A DNA stretch of 47,487 nt from Candidatus Zhuqueibacterota bacterium (GCA_022616415.1 JAKEEU010000420.1:1-47487), one strand, 5' to 3'; counted from the first letter of the stretch, positions 7,893 through 17,258 are shown. Numbers and translations: made by a program. The notes: generated by a model not told the origin, from the letters alone.

Positions 7893-9371
7893 ATGACGTG
7901 CCTAACACTAACTTGCTCCGGCGAGCATGCGCCGGACTTAGGATTCCTGCTTCATAAGCATCCCGACAGCATTTTCGTGCGCGAGCTCAGTTTCGGCCGC
8001 GTGATCGTGTTTTATCCGGAGAACACGCCAACCCGCGCGACCGCGGCGATGCTCGTCGAAGTCGATGCCATCGGTCTGGTGCGCGGCCGCAGCGCGACGC
8101 TGGAAGAGTATGTCAACGACCGGCCGTATGCGCTATCGAGTCTCACCAGCGTGGCGATGAATACGGCGTTCGGTACGGCGCTGGCGGGACGCTCGAAAGA
8201 ACGCGCCGAGTTGGTGAATAAACCGCTGCTGTTGGAAGCCCATCTCAGCGCTGTTCACTCTCGTGGCGGGCCGGAGCTGATCCGCAAGATTTTTGCGCCG
8301 CTCGGATATGAAATGGAGATCACGCCAATTACGCCGGCGATCGCGATTCCGTTTGCGGCGCGCAGTCCGATTTACTCCGTTCGCTTGCACGGCACCGTGA
8401 CGGTTCACGATCTGCTCTCGCATTTGTACGTGCTCATTCCGGTGCTGGATGACGCCAAGCATTATTTCGTCGCCGCCGACGAAGTCAAAAAGCTCCTCGA
8501 GCACGGCGGCACGTGGCTGGAGAATCATCCGGCGAAAAATTTGATCACGCGCCGCTACCTGGCTTATCAACATTCACTGGTGCGCGAAGCGCTCTCGCAA
8601 TTGAAAGTCGAATCCGAAGTTGACGAACGGGCGGCGCAAGCGGAAGAAGAGCGCCTCGAAGAAGAAGCGACGCCCGGCATGAATCTGCACGAGCAGCGCC
8701 ACCAAGCCGTGTTGGCGGCGTTGCGCGCGCCGCTGCGAACCGGCGTGGTGCAGCGGGTTGCCGATCTCGGCTGCGGCGAAGGGAAATTTTTGCAATCGTT
8801 GCTCGCCGAAAAACAGCTTCGTGAAATTGCCGGCGTCGACGTTTCCGCGGTGGCGTTGAAATATGCGACGCGGCGGTTGCATTATGATCGCCTTTCCGAC
8901 GCGCAACGCGAGCGCCTTAAACTCTTGCACGGCTCGCTGCTCTATCGCGACCAGCGTTTGGAAGGCTTTGACGCCGCGACGCTCATCGAAGTGATCGAGC
9001 ACATTCCGCCGGAGCGGCTCGATTTGCTGCGCCGCGTTTTGTTTGCTTCGATTCGGCCGCGGCGACTGATCATCACCACGCCGAATCGCGAGTTTAACGT
9101 GCACTTCACCGGCATGAAAGAAGGCCAGATGCGCCACCGCGATCATCGCTTCGAATGGACGCGCGCCGAGTTTGAAAGCCGGTGCCGCGAGGCAGCAACG
9201 CAATTCGGCTACGACGTTAAATTTGCCGGCGTCGGCCCGGAAATGCCCAACACCGGGGCGTTGACGCAGATGGCGGTGTTTGAATTAAAGTCCGAAGTCG
9301 AAGAGTCCGAAGTCCGAGGTCGTGACGGTTTGGAGGCGGCGTCAGACACCATAACTCTGGATCAGACTTAA
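7893..9371 (+). CDS. hen1: Hen1: 3'-terminal RNA ribose 2'-O-methyltransferase
   Basis: A 492-residue bacterial Hen1. The first ~240 residues match the Hen1 N-terminal domain (DLGFLLHKHPDSI, ELSFGRVIVFYPEN), which in studied systems activates the Pnkp ligase. Residues about 285-450 are a SAM-dependent methyltransferase: VADLGCGEGKF binds SAM, and E366-V-I-E369-H370 with a following His (H415 or H418) form the metal site typical of Hen1. The enzyme marks the repaired 3' end of cleaved RNA with 2'-O-methyl, protecting it from being cut again by ribotoxins. The domain ends about residue 464 (MAVFELK). The last ~27 residues are encoded by repeats of a CCGAAGTC-type word and look like a recent extension. 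Its partner Pnkp lies 1.1 kb downstream rather than adjacent. Confidence 0.95.
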   Translation: MTCLTLTCSGEHAPDLGFLLHKHPDSIFVRELSFGRVIVFYPENTPTRATAAMLVEVDAIGLVRGRSATLEEYVNDRPYALSSLTSVAMNTAFGTALAGRSKERAELVNKPLLLEAHLSAVHSRGGPELIRKIFAPLGYEMEITPITPAIAIPFAARSPIYSVRLHGTVTVHDLLSHLYVLIPVLDDAKHYFVAADEVKKLLEHGGTWLENHPAKNLITRRYLAYQHSLVREALSQLKVESEVDERAAQAEEERLEEEATPGMNLHEQRHQAVLAALRAPLRTGVVQRVADLGCGEGKFLQSLLAEKQLREIAGVDVSAVALKYATRRLHYDRLSDAQRERLKLLHGSLLYRDQRLEGFDAATLIEVIEHIPPERLDLLRRVLFASIRPRRLIITTPNREFNVHFTGMKEGQMRHRDHRFEWTRAEFESRCREAATQFGYDVKFAGVGPEMPNTGALTQMAVFELKSEVEESEVRGRDGLEAASDTITLDQT

Positions 9372-9513
9372 ATGAGGCGTTCGTAAAAAGTCATAACCCA
9401 GACCGCTGGTCTGGAAAATTATGCACGGTCCAGTCAGGCTGACTGAGTTACAGCGACTTTTTACGAGTGACTCTTAAATGACTCCGGACTTAGGACAGCA
9501 TGACCTCGGACTT
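9310..9513. repeat. Word-repeat inverted repeat, AGTCCGAGGTC type, overlapping the end of hen1
   Basis: The 12-nt arm AAGTCCGAGGTC (9310-9321) is exactly inverted as GACCTCGGACTT (9502-9513). Around each arm the same word is repeated in degenerate form (GTCCGAAGTC and GAGTCCGAAGTCC before 9310; CTCCGGACTTAGGAC at 9482-9496). The left arm lies inside the hen1 reading frame. The terminal-repeat element at 9381-9466 lies in the loop. Confidence 0.7.
9381..9466. mobile_element. 86-bp MITE-like element with terminal inverted repeats
   Basis: The ends are perfect 12-nt inverted repeats, TCGTAAAAAGTC (9381-9392) and GACTTTTTACGA (9455-9466). Inside are two tight palindromes: CCAGACCGCTGGTCTGG (9398-9414, 7-bp stem) and CAGTCAGGCTGACTG (9431-9445, 7-bp stem). 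It carries no coding capacity and begins 9 nt after the hen1 stop. Related GACTTTTTACGA-ended palindromes are, from memory, scattered in other bacterial genomes. No clear target duplication is seen. Confidence 0.65.
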
Positions 9514-9533
9514 AATTAAAATGGAGTGGGAGC

Positions 9534-10325
9534 ATGAAAACCGATTCGTTCTTTTACCGGTTCTTTTTGGCTTTCCCCGAAGCTTTCTTTTTATTGATTG
9601 GGCTGGCTAAACAGAAAGCCAAGGATTATAAGTTTGCCTCTGTCGAGGTGAAGGACATTGATTTTCGCTTTGATGGTCTCTTCGTCCCCAAAGCAAAAAG
9701 CAAGCTGATTTATTGTGCCGAGGCACAATTTCGGAAAAAGCCCGACTTTTACCCCCGCTTTTTCGGGAAGATCTTTGCCTATCTGCAACAGTATGCACCG
9801 GCCAATGATTGGCGAGCCATTGTCTTTTTTCCCAATAAAACAGCCGACCCTGGGATTCATCATCATTATCGCGAGTTCTTCGAAAGCGGCAGATTGAAAC
9901 GAGTCTATCCGGCTGATTTGCCAAAGAAATATCTTGAAAGATTTCCGTTGAATTTGTTGAAAATTATTATAGATTCGAAGAAGAAAGTTTTATCGACAGC
10001 GGAGAAAATTATTCGGCAATTGCCGGAACAGGTTCCCAATAAGAAGCAACAAGAGACCATCGTCGAGTTGCTCATTAATTTGCTGGCGAGCAAGCTCCCT
10101 CAAATGTCGAGAAAGGAGATCACGAAAATGTTCGAGCTTTCAGATGTCAAAAAATCCCGGTTTTATCGAGAAGTGGCCGAGGAGGGTGCACAGGAACGGA
10201 ATCGCGAGATCGCAATGGCGTTGTTGCGAAAAAAAATGCCTCTTAAGCTCATTTCTGACGTGACCGGGCTTTCTGCAAAACAGATTCGCGCGCTGACGAA
10301 GGATTTGGCAGGGCGTAAAAACTGA
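9534..10325 (+). CDS. DUF2887 / Rpn-family PD-(D/E)XK nuclease-like protein
   Basis: A 263-residue protein opening with MKTDSFFYRFF, then FPEAFFLLIG, the hallmark start of DUF2887 proteins in the Rpn/transposase-like PD-(D/E)XK group. The core shows VEVKDIDFRFDGLFVP (D of the nuclease core) and LIYCAEAQFRKKPDFY (E-x-Q, replacing E-x-K as in many relatives). The C-terminus (about 205-263) is helical and ends in a motif like a small helix-turn-helix (MPLKLISDVTGLSAKQIRAL). The start is well supported by GGAGTGGGAG just upstream. Members are thought to promote recombination or act as selfish nucleases. Here it separates hen1 from pnkp, so it is probably an insertion rather than a repair component, though a functional link is not excluded. 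Confidence 0.85.
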   Translation: MKTDSFFYRFFLAFPEAFFLLIGLAKQKAKDYKFASVEVKDIDFRFDGLFVPKAKSKLIYCAEAQFRKKPDFYPRFFGKIFAYLQQYAPANDWRAIVFFPNKTADPGIHHHYREFFESGRLKRVYPADLPKKYLERFPLNLLKIIIDSKKKVLSTAEKIIRQLPEQVPNKKQQETIVELLINLLASKLPQMSRKEITKMFELSDVKKSRFYREVAEEGAQERNREIAMALLRKKMPLKLISDVTGLSAKQIRALTKDLAGRKN

Positions 10326-10454
10326 AGCCGGTTGCAAAATTTGATTTTGAAGCCAACTCCAAAAGAATTGATTCCGACCTGGCAAAATGCTGGTTGTCAC
10401 TCCATGCAGCGGGAATAACAGCCGGCATTTTTATTTTGGCGTCGATAAAGACAA

Positions 10455-13037
10455 ATGCTCTCAGATACGATTCCTCCAATTCAGGATCTCAAGATTCCCA
10501 ATCTCTCCCTCGTCGTTCTCGTCGGCGCGAGCAGCAGCGGCAAATCGACCTGGGCGCGGAAGCATTTTTTGCCGACCGAAATCGTCAGCTCCGACAACTG
10601 CCGCGCGCTCATTAGCGACGATGAAAACAATCAAAGCGTCACGCCGGAAGCTTTTCAGTTGCTGCACGCCATCGTCGAAGCCCGCCTGCGACTCGGCCGG
10701 CTGACGGTGGTCGATGCGACCAACGTGCAGAAAGACGCAAGGGCCTCTCTGTTGAAGCTTGCCCGCCAGTACCACGTCTTGCCGATTGCCATCGTTTTCA
10801 AAATCAGTGAGAGAATTTGTTTGGATCGCAGCGCGCAGCGAACGGATCGCCGCATCCAGCCCTATGTCATTCAACAACAGGCGATGCATCTGCGCCGCTC
10901 GTTCGGCCATTTTAGAGAAGAAGGTTTTGCCAAGGCGCACATTTTCGAGAGCGTCGAGGCGGTTGAGAGCGCGATCGTCAAACGTGTGCCGCTGTGGCCC
11001 GACCACCGCAATGAGGCCGGGCCTTTCGACATTATCGGCGACGTGCACGGCTGCCGTACGGAATTGGAAACGCTACTCGTGCAGCTCGGTTATCAGCGCG
11101 ATGAGAAAAATATCCATTTGCATGCGGAAGGAAGGCGGTTGATTTTCCTCGGCGATCTGGTGGATCGCGGTCCGGATAGCGTCGGCATGCTGCAATTGGC
11201 GCTGGATATGGTTGAGGCCGGCCGCGCATTTTGGACGCCGGGCAATCACGACGACAAATTTCATCGTTACCTTAAAGGCAATCCCGTCAAGATCAGCCAC
11301 GGACTTGGCGATACGATCAAACAGCTCGAAGCGCTCGGTGAGGCAGAACGGCAGGCGCTTACCGAGCGTTATTTGCAGCGTTATCGCCGCATTGTGGATC
11401 ATCTCGTTTTGGACAGCGGCAAGCTGGTGGTGGCGCACGCCGGCATGAAAGCGGAAATGCAAGGCCGGACCGGCGGCCGCGTCCGCAACTTTGCGCTGTA
11501 CGGCGAGACCACCGGCGAGATCGATGAATTCGGCTTGCCGGTGCGGGCAAATTGGGCGGCGGATTATCACGGCAAAGCATTGGTGGTTTACGGCCACACA
11601 CCGACGCCCGAGGCTGAATTTATCGGCAATACCATCAATATCGATCAGGGCTGTGTTTTTGGCGGCAAGCTTTCGGCGTTGCGCTATCCGGAGCGGGAGA
11701 TTGTTAGCGTCCCGGCGTTGCAAACGTATTATCAACCGGCAAAGCCTCTTCTTGCGGAGCCAGAAAAAGCGAAACCGCCGGAAGCGACAGAATTGCTCGA
11801 TCTTGACGACGTTATCGGCAAACGCGCGATTGAAACGCGCTTGATGGGACGGCTGACAATTCATGCCGAGCACGCCACAGCCGCGCTGGAAGTGATGTCG
11901 CGTTTTGCCATCGACCCGCGCTGGCTCATCTATTTGCCGCCCACCATGTCGCCGTGCGAGACGGCGAAAGAGCCGGGCTATCTCGAATATCCCACCGAAA
12001 GTTTTGGCTACTATCGCCACGCCGGCGTGCCGCGCGTCGTGTGCGAAGAAAAGCACATGGGCTCGCGCGGCATTCTCATTCTCTGCCGCGATGAAAGTAT
12101 CGGTGAAAAACGTTTCGGCCTCAAGCGACTTGGCGTTTGTTACACCCGTACCGGCCGGCCTTTTTTTGAGCCGGAGAATTTTGAGCAACAGATTTTAACA
12201 CGATTGGTGGATTCGCTTTCTCGCGCTGCGATTTGGGAGAAGTGGCAAACCGATTGGCTGGCGCTGGATTGCGAAATCCTGCCGTGGAATTTGAAAGCAC
12301 AGGGCTTGCTCGTCGAACAATATTTGCCCACCGCCGAAGCCGGCCATGCCGCATTGACCGCAGCGCAAACGGTTCTCGATCAAGCCATGGCGCGAGGCTT
12401 GCAATCCGAAGCACTAGACTTGATGGCGTTGCGGGCGCAAGCCAACTCGTCGCTGGCGGCGGTCGCGCGTTATCAACAAACCATCGCCAGTTATCTTTGG
12501 GAAACCGCGGAGATCGACAAGATTGCCTTCGCGCCGTTTCATCTGCTCGCCACGGAAGGCAAAACATATTTTGATCGTGACCATCTTTGGCATCTCGAAA
12601 CGTTGTCGGCGCTGGCGGATGCAGATGGACTCTTTCGGCGCACGAAATTTCAAGTCGTCGATGTGCTCGACGAGCAAGCGATGCAGGTCGCGACCGACTG
12701 GTGGAAAGAGTTAACCGAAGCCGACGCCGAGGGCATGGTGGTCAAGCCATTTTCATTTATTGTGCGCGATAAAAACGGCCTGGCGCAGCCCGCGCTCAAA
12801 TGCCGCGGCCGCGATTATCTCCGCATCATTTACGGCCCCGAATATCTGCGTGAAGAAAATCTCACCTGCCTGCGCCAGCGCGGACTGGGCAAAAAACGCT
12901 CGCTGGCGCTGCGCGAATTCAGCCTCGGCGTCGAAAGCTTGGAACGCTTTGCGAGAAAGGAATCTCTGCGTCGGGTGCACGAATGCGTGTTTGGCGTGCT
13001 GGCGCTGGAGAGCGAGCCAGTGGATCCGAGGCTGTAG
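10455..13037 (+). CDS. pnkp: Pnkp: polynucleotide kinase-phosphatase-ligase
   Basis: An 860-residue, three-domain RNA-repair enzyme of normal length. The kinase domain (1-165) has the P-loop GASSSGKST at 24-32 and phosphorylates 5'-OH RNA ends. The metallophosphoesterase domain (about 190-430) has GDVHG, GDLVDRGP and GNHDD and removes 2',3'-cyclic or 3' phosphates. The C-terminal adenylyltransferase (about 480-860) has the nucleotidyl lysine K533 in EEKHMGSRG and a later EGMVVKP motif. With Hen1 it heals and seals RNAs cut by ribotoxins, the known Pnkp-Hen1 pathway, in the cytoplasm. No clear ribosome-binding site precedes the ATG, and the 129-nt gap upstream shows no promoter I can defend. 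Confidence 0.96.
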   Translation: MLSDTIPPIQDLKIPNLSLVVLVGASSSGKSTWARKHFLPTEIVSSDNCRALISDDENNQSVTPEAFQLLHAIVEARLRLGRLTVVDATNVQKDARASLLKLARQYHVLPIAIVFKISERICLDRSAQRTDRRIQPYVIQQQAMHLRRSFGHFREEGFAKAHIFESVEAVESAIVKRVPLWPDHRNEAGPFDIIGDVHGCRTELETLLVQLGYQRDEKNIHLHAEGRRLIFLGDLVDRGPDSVGMLQLALDMVEAGRAFWTPGNHDDKFHRYLKGNPVKISHGLGDTIKQLEALGEAERQALTERYLQRYRRIVDHLVLDSGKLVVAHAGMKAEMQGRTGGRVRNFALYGETTGEIDEFGLPVRANWAADYHGKALVVYGHTPTPEAEFIGNTINIDQGCVFGGKLSALRYPEREIVSVPALQTYYQPAKPLLAEPEKAKPPEATELLDLDDVIGKRAIETRLMGRLTIHAEHATAALEVMSRFAIDPRWLIYLPPTMSPCETAKEPGYLEYPTESFGYYRHAGVPRVVCEEKHMGSRGILILCRDESIGEKRFGLKRLGVCYTRTGRPFFEPENFEQQILTRLVDSLSRAAIWEKWQTDWLALDCEILPWNLKAQGLLVEQYLPTAEAGHAALTAAQTVLDQAMARGLQSEALDLMALRAQANSSLAAVARYQQTIASYLWETAEIDKIAFAPFHLLATEGKTYFDRDHLWHLETLSALADADGLFRRTKFQVVDVLDEQAMQVATDWWKELTEADAEGMVVKPFSFIVRDKNGLAQPALKCRGRDYLRIIYGPEYLREENLTCLRQRGLGKKRSLALREFSLGVESLERFARKESLRRVHECVFGVLALESEPVDPRL

Positions 13038-13064
13038 GGAAAACGAAGCTTTGATGAAATCCCG

Positions 13065-13089
13065 CCACACCCAAAAACTAAAGGTGTGG
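13065..13089. terminator. Possible terminator hairpin after pnkp
   Basis: CCACACC (13065-13071) pairs with GGTGTGG (13083-13089) around an A-rich 11-nt loop, 28 nt after the pnkp stop. There is no U-tract directly after it, so termination would be weak or factor-dependent. The rest of the gap to 13317 shows only an A/T-rich stretch near 13130-13175. Confidence 0.35.
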
Positions 13090-13317
13090 GCTTTGGATCT
13101 CCCGCGGCGTCTATAAAAGTAAATGGACAAAGCAGGAAAAAAAGCTGTGGCATTTTGTTTTTTTCTTTTTTACATTGACACGTTTGCCTTGCCTGCAAGG
13201 CACTGCCTATTCATGTCGTTTAGACGAAAAACTCTCGCGATGGGCAAAGGGCGGAAGTTAATGTTGCGGCTAATCTGACGGTTTTTTCATATTCAAAGCA
13301 TCCGAGGAGTTGTTGGC

Positions 13318-13782
13318 ATGAAAATCTACCAGGATTGTCTCACTTTCTCTCTGACGCTTTTGTTATCTATCCTCACGACCTGCACCTCAAAATCGCGCCA
13401 CCAACCTCCCGACGCAAAAGATTTCACCGTGATTTTCGGCAGCGGCGGGGGCTTCACCGGCATGGCCAATGGGTACATCATCCACGGCAATGGCAAAGTC
13501 GAAAAATGGTCCGGCCAATACTTTCGGCGTGGCAAGGTTGAAACAATGGGCGCAGTTGTCGCCTCAGAAACCTTGCAGCCATTAAAAGAAATGTTCGACA
13601 CCGGGGCTTTTACACAGTGGTCGTATCAAGAAACCGGCAACATGACGACGCGGGTATGGTGCATCAGCGGCCAGGACACCGCCGTCGTCTCGTGGAATGG
13701 CATCGAGCCCGGGGAAAAAGTACCGCAACCCATTCGTGATTTTTACGCAAATTTAATGAAAATTGTCGAATCGGTTCGGTAA
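13318..13782 (+). CDS. Small lipoprotein or secreted protein, possibly emfourin-like protease inhibitor
   Basis: A 154-residue protein with an N-terminal export signal (hydrophobic LTLLLSILTTC; Cys about residue 22 could be lipidated, though the lipobox is weak). The mature part begins with a beta segment VIFGSGGGFTGMANGY, followed by strands and a C-terminal helix (VPQPIRDFYANLMKIV). The S/G-G-G-F-x-G opening and the strand-strand-helix order resemble emfourin, the family of small M4-protease inhibitors encoded beside their target. The next gene, 184 nt on, encodes an M4 protease. The inhibitor assignment is inference from weak similarity plus position. GAGGAG upstream of the ATG supports the start. 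Confidence 0.55.
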   Translation: MKIYQDCLTFSLTLLLSILTTCTSKSRHQPPDAKDFTVIFGSGGGFTGMANGYIIHGNGKVEKWSGQYFRRGKVETMGAVVASETLQPLKEMFDTGAFTQWSYQETGNMTTRVWCISGQDTAVVSWNGIEPGEKVPQPIRDFYANLMKIVESVR

Positions 13783-13966
13783 TCTCCCAACGCGGACGCG
13801 AGCCGCAGCCAAAAAATAATCGCTCACGGAATTGGAACGGCTCACAGAAATGAATTACGAAAATCTTCTGCTTCCGCGAGAGTTCTATTGCGTGAGCAGA
13901 TTTTTTCTGAGTTTCGTTGTATAAGTAAACCTGTTTCAATGACGGTCATTTTTAAGGAGGTAGACC

Positions 13967-16900
13967 ATGCAGAAGCAACGCTTGCGGAAATTGCTGGCCC
14001 TTGTCATCGGCATCATTTGCGTAACACCGATCGTAATCGGTTCCACCCAATGGAAATCGAAAGCGGCCGCAAATTTTCAGAACGTGAGGGGCTGGCAGGA
14101 AAAACAAAATCGCAAAATCGGTGGTGCGCATCATCGACTCAGCCAGGATGAGCTGAGAAAGATCGGCGCGCGCCTGCAATCCTTCGCGCTGGGAAAAGTG
14201 CAAGCCAACCCCAATGGGAATACCAACCGGCCGTCACTCGGCGCTGCGCTCTCTCGTTTGCGTGAAAAGCCGATTGATTTGGCGGCCCGCTTGCAGCAAG
14301 CGCGGCAGCAGCGATCATGGCAGCGAAGTATCCGATGGCACGAAAGCAATGGCACGCCGGTTTTCATTGCCGGATCAGCATTACGCCAGCCCATGGCCAA
14401 GTTGTCATCAGCGGCCAAAGCCGAAGAGATTGCCTTGAATATCATTTCCGCCAATCGTGAGACTTTTCGCTTGGATGATCCCCATAGCGAGCTGAAGGTT
14501 GTTGAGTCCTTTCAAGACGACTTCGGCAAGCAGCACGTGAAGTTGGCGCAATGGTATCAAGGCGTGCCGGTTTGGGGGCAGGACTTGGTGGCGCATCTCG
14601 AGGCCAACGGCGAGTTGTACAGTGTGAACGCGCGCTATTCGCCCACACCCAAAACCATCAACGTGAACGCGGCCAACCTCGGCGCCGAACAAGCCATTCA
14701 GATTGCCAGAAACAACCTGACCGCTCAAACCAGTATTGAAGAATTTGGCGAGCTCACCCAAAAAATTCTTTCATACAACGGGCCTCGCGCTACGAAATAC
14801 ATCTTGATCGATCAAAAAACGCAGCAGCCGCATTTAATCTGGCACGTGCAAATCCGGTCCAATCTGCGGGATAAGTGGTACTATTTCATCGATGCCAGCA
14901 CCGGCGAAATTCTCGAGCGTTACAACGACACCAATTTCGATGGCCCGGTCACCGCGAATGCCACCGACCTTAACGGCGTGACGCAAACCATCAACGTCTA
15001 TCAAGTGGGAAACACTTATTACCTGATTGACGCCTCGCGGCCCATCTGGCAAACCACCCAGCCTGACATCTTGAACGATCCGCAAGGCGCGCTTTGGACG
15101 ATCGATGCCAGGGGCAAAGATCTCGGCAGGGATACCGAGCTTTTCCACGTGACCTCGAATAACAACACCTGGAATGATCGTGCGTCGGTATCGGCACACA
15201 GCAATGTCGGTCGCGTTTTTGAATATTATTACAGTACGCACGGACGCCGGGCGATTGATGACCAGAATAGCACGATTATCTCGGTCATTCACGTCACGGA
15301 TGAAGGACAGCCCATGGATAATGCCTATTGGAACGGCGCATTGATGGCTTATGGCGATGGCAACATCGCTCTCAAGCCTCTTGCCGGCGGACTGGATGTG
15401 GCGGCGCATGAGATGACCCATGGCGTCATTTCGCGCACGGTGAATTTGGAGTACAAATTTCAATCCGGCGCGCTCAATGAGTCTTTCGCCGACGTATTTG
15501 CGGTCATGGTCGATCGTGATGATTGGTTGTTAGGCGAGGACGTGGCGCTGACTTCCTATTTTCCCTCAGGCGCTTTGCGCAACTTGCAAGACCCTCACAA
15601 CGGCGGCAACAGCCTCAACGACAACGGCTGGCAACCGGCCCACATGAATGAATTTGTCGATCTCACCATTGACCAGGACAACGGCGGTGTTCATATCAAC
15701 AGCGGCGTCCCTAACCGGGCGTGCTATTTGATTGGCAACGCGATTGGCAGGGACAAAACGGAAAGCATATATTACCGGGTGTTGTCGGCGCGCTATCTGA
15801 ACACGCAATCCAGGTTTGTCGATTTGCGGCTGGCAGCGATTCGCGCCGCCACGGATCTATACGGCGATAACTCAGCCGAAGTCAACGCGGCCAAAGCCGG
15901 GTTTGATGGCGTCGGGATTACGGACGATGGCGGCACTCAGCCACCTGGCGACCTCCCGCCGGTACAGGGAGATCAGTGGATCGCCATTGTCAACGCTGAG
16001 TTGGCGGATAACAGCTTGTATCTGGCGAGGCCGGTCATCAACAACCAATCAACCGACATCGTGCAACTCACGCCGACTCAGGTGTATACCAATACCGGCA
16101 ATCCGATCAGTGTCTCTGATAACGGTGAGGTGATTCTGTTCGTCGATAGCAACAATTTCGTCCGAGGCATCAACTCCGATGGCTCGGGAGAAACGGTGAT
16201 CAGCACCGACGGCGTATGGTCATCCATCGCGCTCTCTCCCGATGCCACCAAGCTGGCGGCTACTTCGGTTTTCGAGGATTCCACCATCTACATTTTTGAT
16301 TTGGTCGATGACAACAACAGCAAAGCCATTCATCTCTACAGCCCGACGACTCAACAAGGCGTGCAGGCGGACATCACGGTATACGCTGATGCTTTGGATT
16401 GGGACTTGAATAGCCAGTTTGTGCTTTACGATGCTTTCAACCGCATTCCGCAAGCCGGCGGCGGTGCGATTGAGTATTGGGACGTCAACGCGCTCGATGT
16501 GGACAATGAGCTCATCTTTCCATTATTTCCACCTCAGCCGGAAGGGATCAATATCGGCAACCCCTCGTTTGCCCAAACCAATGACAATTTTTTTGTTTTC
16601 GACGTTTTCGACGCCGATCAAGGCACGAACGAAATCTGGGCTATCGATGTGTTTTCCGGCGAGGTCGGCTTGATCGAAAGCAATCAGTCATCCATTGGCT
16701 ATCCCAGGTATTCGCCGGACGACAGCCGAATTGTTTTTCAACGTGAGGTCGGAGGCCAGGCGACATTGCGGCAAATTGCTGTCGCGGCGAATAAGATCGA
16801 GTCAGCCGGCCCGTCGCAGGCGTATGTGACCGGTGGGCAGCTTCCCACCTGGTTTGCCATTGGCCAGCGCACCGATGTGGAGGATAAACCGGCAAGCACG

Positions 16901-17227
16901 CCATCAACCTATACGCTGCTGCAGAATTATCCCAACCCATTTTGGAGCGAAGCAACATCCCGCTTTGCGGGAAATCCGGAGACAACCATTCGCTACGCCA
17001 TGCCGTTCAATGGGCAAGTCTCCATCGCCATCTATGATATTGAAGGCCGTCTGGTGACGAATTTGGTGTCCGGCACAAAGACCGCCGGCGAGCACACCCT
17101 TCGTTGGAATGGATTGGATGGCGCCGGCAATCGCGTGGCCAACGGTGTCTATCTTTATCGTATGGAAGCGACCTCACCGGCAGGCGCCGTGACGAGGCTC
17201 ACAAAAAAGTTGATGATGGTCAAGTGA
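13967..17227 (+). CDS. Secreted M4 (thermolysin-type) metalloprotease with beta-propeller and sorting tail
   Basis: A 1,086-residue exported protease. A signal peptide (about 1-25) is followed by an FTP/PepSY propeptide (about 145-300) that should inhibit and guide folding. The M4 domain (about 330-655) has zinc site H481-E482-x2-H485, third ligand E505 in NESFADVF, and catalytic H576 in GGVHINSGVPN. Residues about 675-960 contain TolB-like propeller repeats (IALSPDATKLAATS, YPRYSPDDSRIVFQRE), an uncommon addition for M4 enzymes. The C-terminus (about 980-1086) opens with LLQNYPNPF and has the FlgD-like fold ending GVYLYRMEA, typical of sorting or secretion tails in FCB bacteria. AAGGAGG lies 6-8 nt before the ATG. 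The preceding small gene may encode its inhibitor. Confidence 0.93.
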   Translation: MQKQRLRKLLALVIGIICVTPIVIGSTQWKSKAAANFQNVRGWQEKQNRKIGGAHHRLSQDELRKIGARLQSFALGKVQANPNGNTNRPSLGAALSRLREKPIDLAARLQQARQQRSWQRSIRWHESNGTPVFIAGSALRQPMAKLSSAAKAEEIALNIISANRETFRLDDPHSELKVVESFQDDFGKQHVKLAQWYQGVPVWGQDLVAHLEANGELYSVNARYSPTPKTINVNAANLGAEQAIQIARNNLTAQTSIEEFGELTQKILSYNGPRATKYILIDQKTQQPHLIWHVQIRSNLRDKWYYFIDASTGEILERYNDTNFDGPVTANATDLNGVTQTINVYQVGNTYYLIDASRPIWQTTQPDILNDPQGALWTIDARGKDLGRDTELFHVTSNNNTWNDRASVSAHSNVGRVFEYYYSTHGRRAIDDQNSTIISVIHVTDEGQPMDNAYWNGALMAYGDGNIALKPLAGGLDVAAHEMTHGVISRTVNLEYKFQSGALNESFADVFAVMVDRDDWLLGEDVALTSYFPSGALRNLQDPHNGGNSLNDNGWQPAHMNEFVDLTIDQDNGGVHINSGVPNRACYLIGNAIGRDKTESIYYRVLSARYLNTQSRFVDLRLAAIRAATDLYGDNSAEVNAAKAGFDGVGITDDGGTQPPGDLPPVQGDQWIAIVNAELADNSLYLARPVINNQSTDIVQLTPTQVYTNTGNPISVSDNGEVILFVDSNNFVRGINSDGSGETVISTDGVWSSIALSPDATKLAATSVFEDSTIYIFDLVDDNNSKAIHLYSPTTQQGVQADITVYADALDWDLNSQFVLYDAFNRIPQAGGGAIEYWDVNALDVDNELIFPLFPPQPEGINIGNPSFAQTNDNFFVFDVFDADQGTNEIWAIDVFSGEVGLIESNQSSIGYPRYSPDDSRIVFQREVGGQATLRQIAVAANKIESAGPSQAYVTGGQLPTWFAIGQRTDVEDKPASTPSTYTLLQNYPNPFWSEATSRFAGNPETTIRYAMPFNGQVSIAIYDIEGRLVTNLVSGTKTAGEHTLRWNGLDGAGNRVANGVYLYRMEATSPAGAVTRLTKKLMMVK

Positions 17228-17258
17228 TGCTAAAGCGTAATGCGTAAAACGTAATCTT

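Noticed and set aside
11073..12188. 371-codon minus-strand frame within pnkp
   Set aside because: Fully antisense to a well-recognised enzyme; low-complexity Arg/Phe/His composition.
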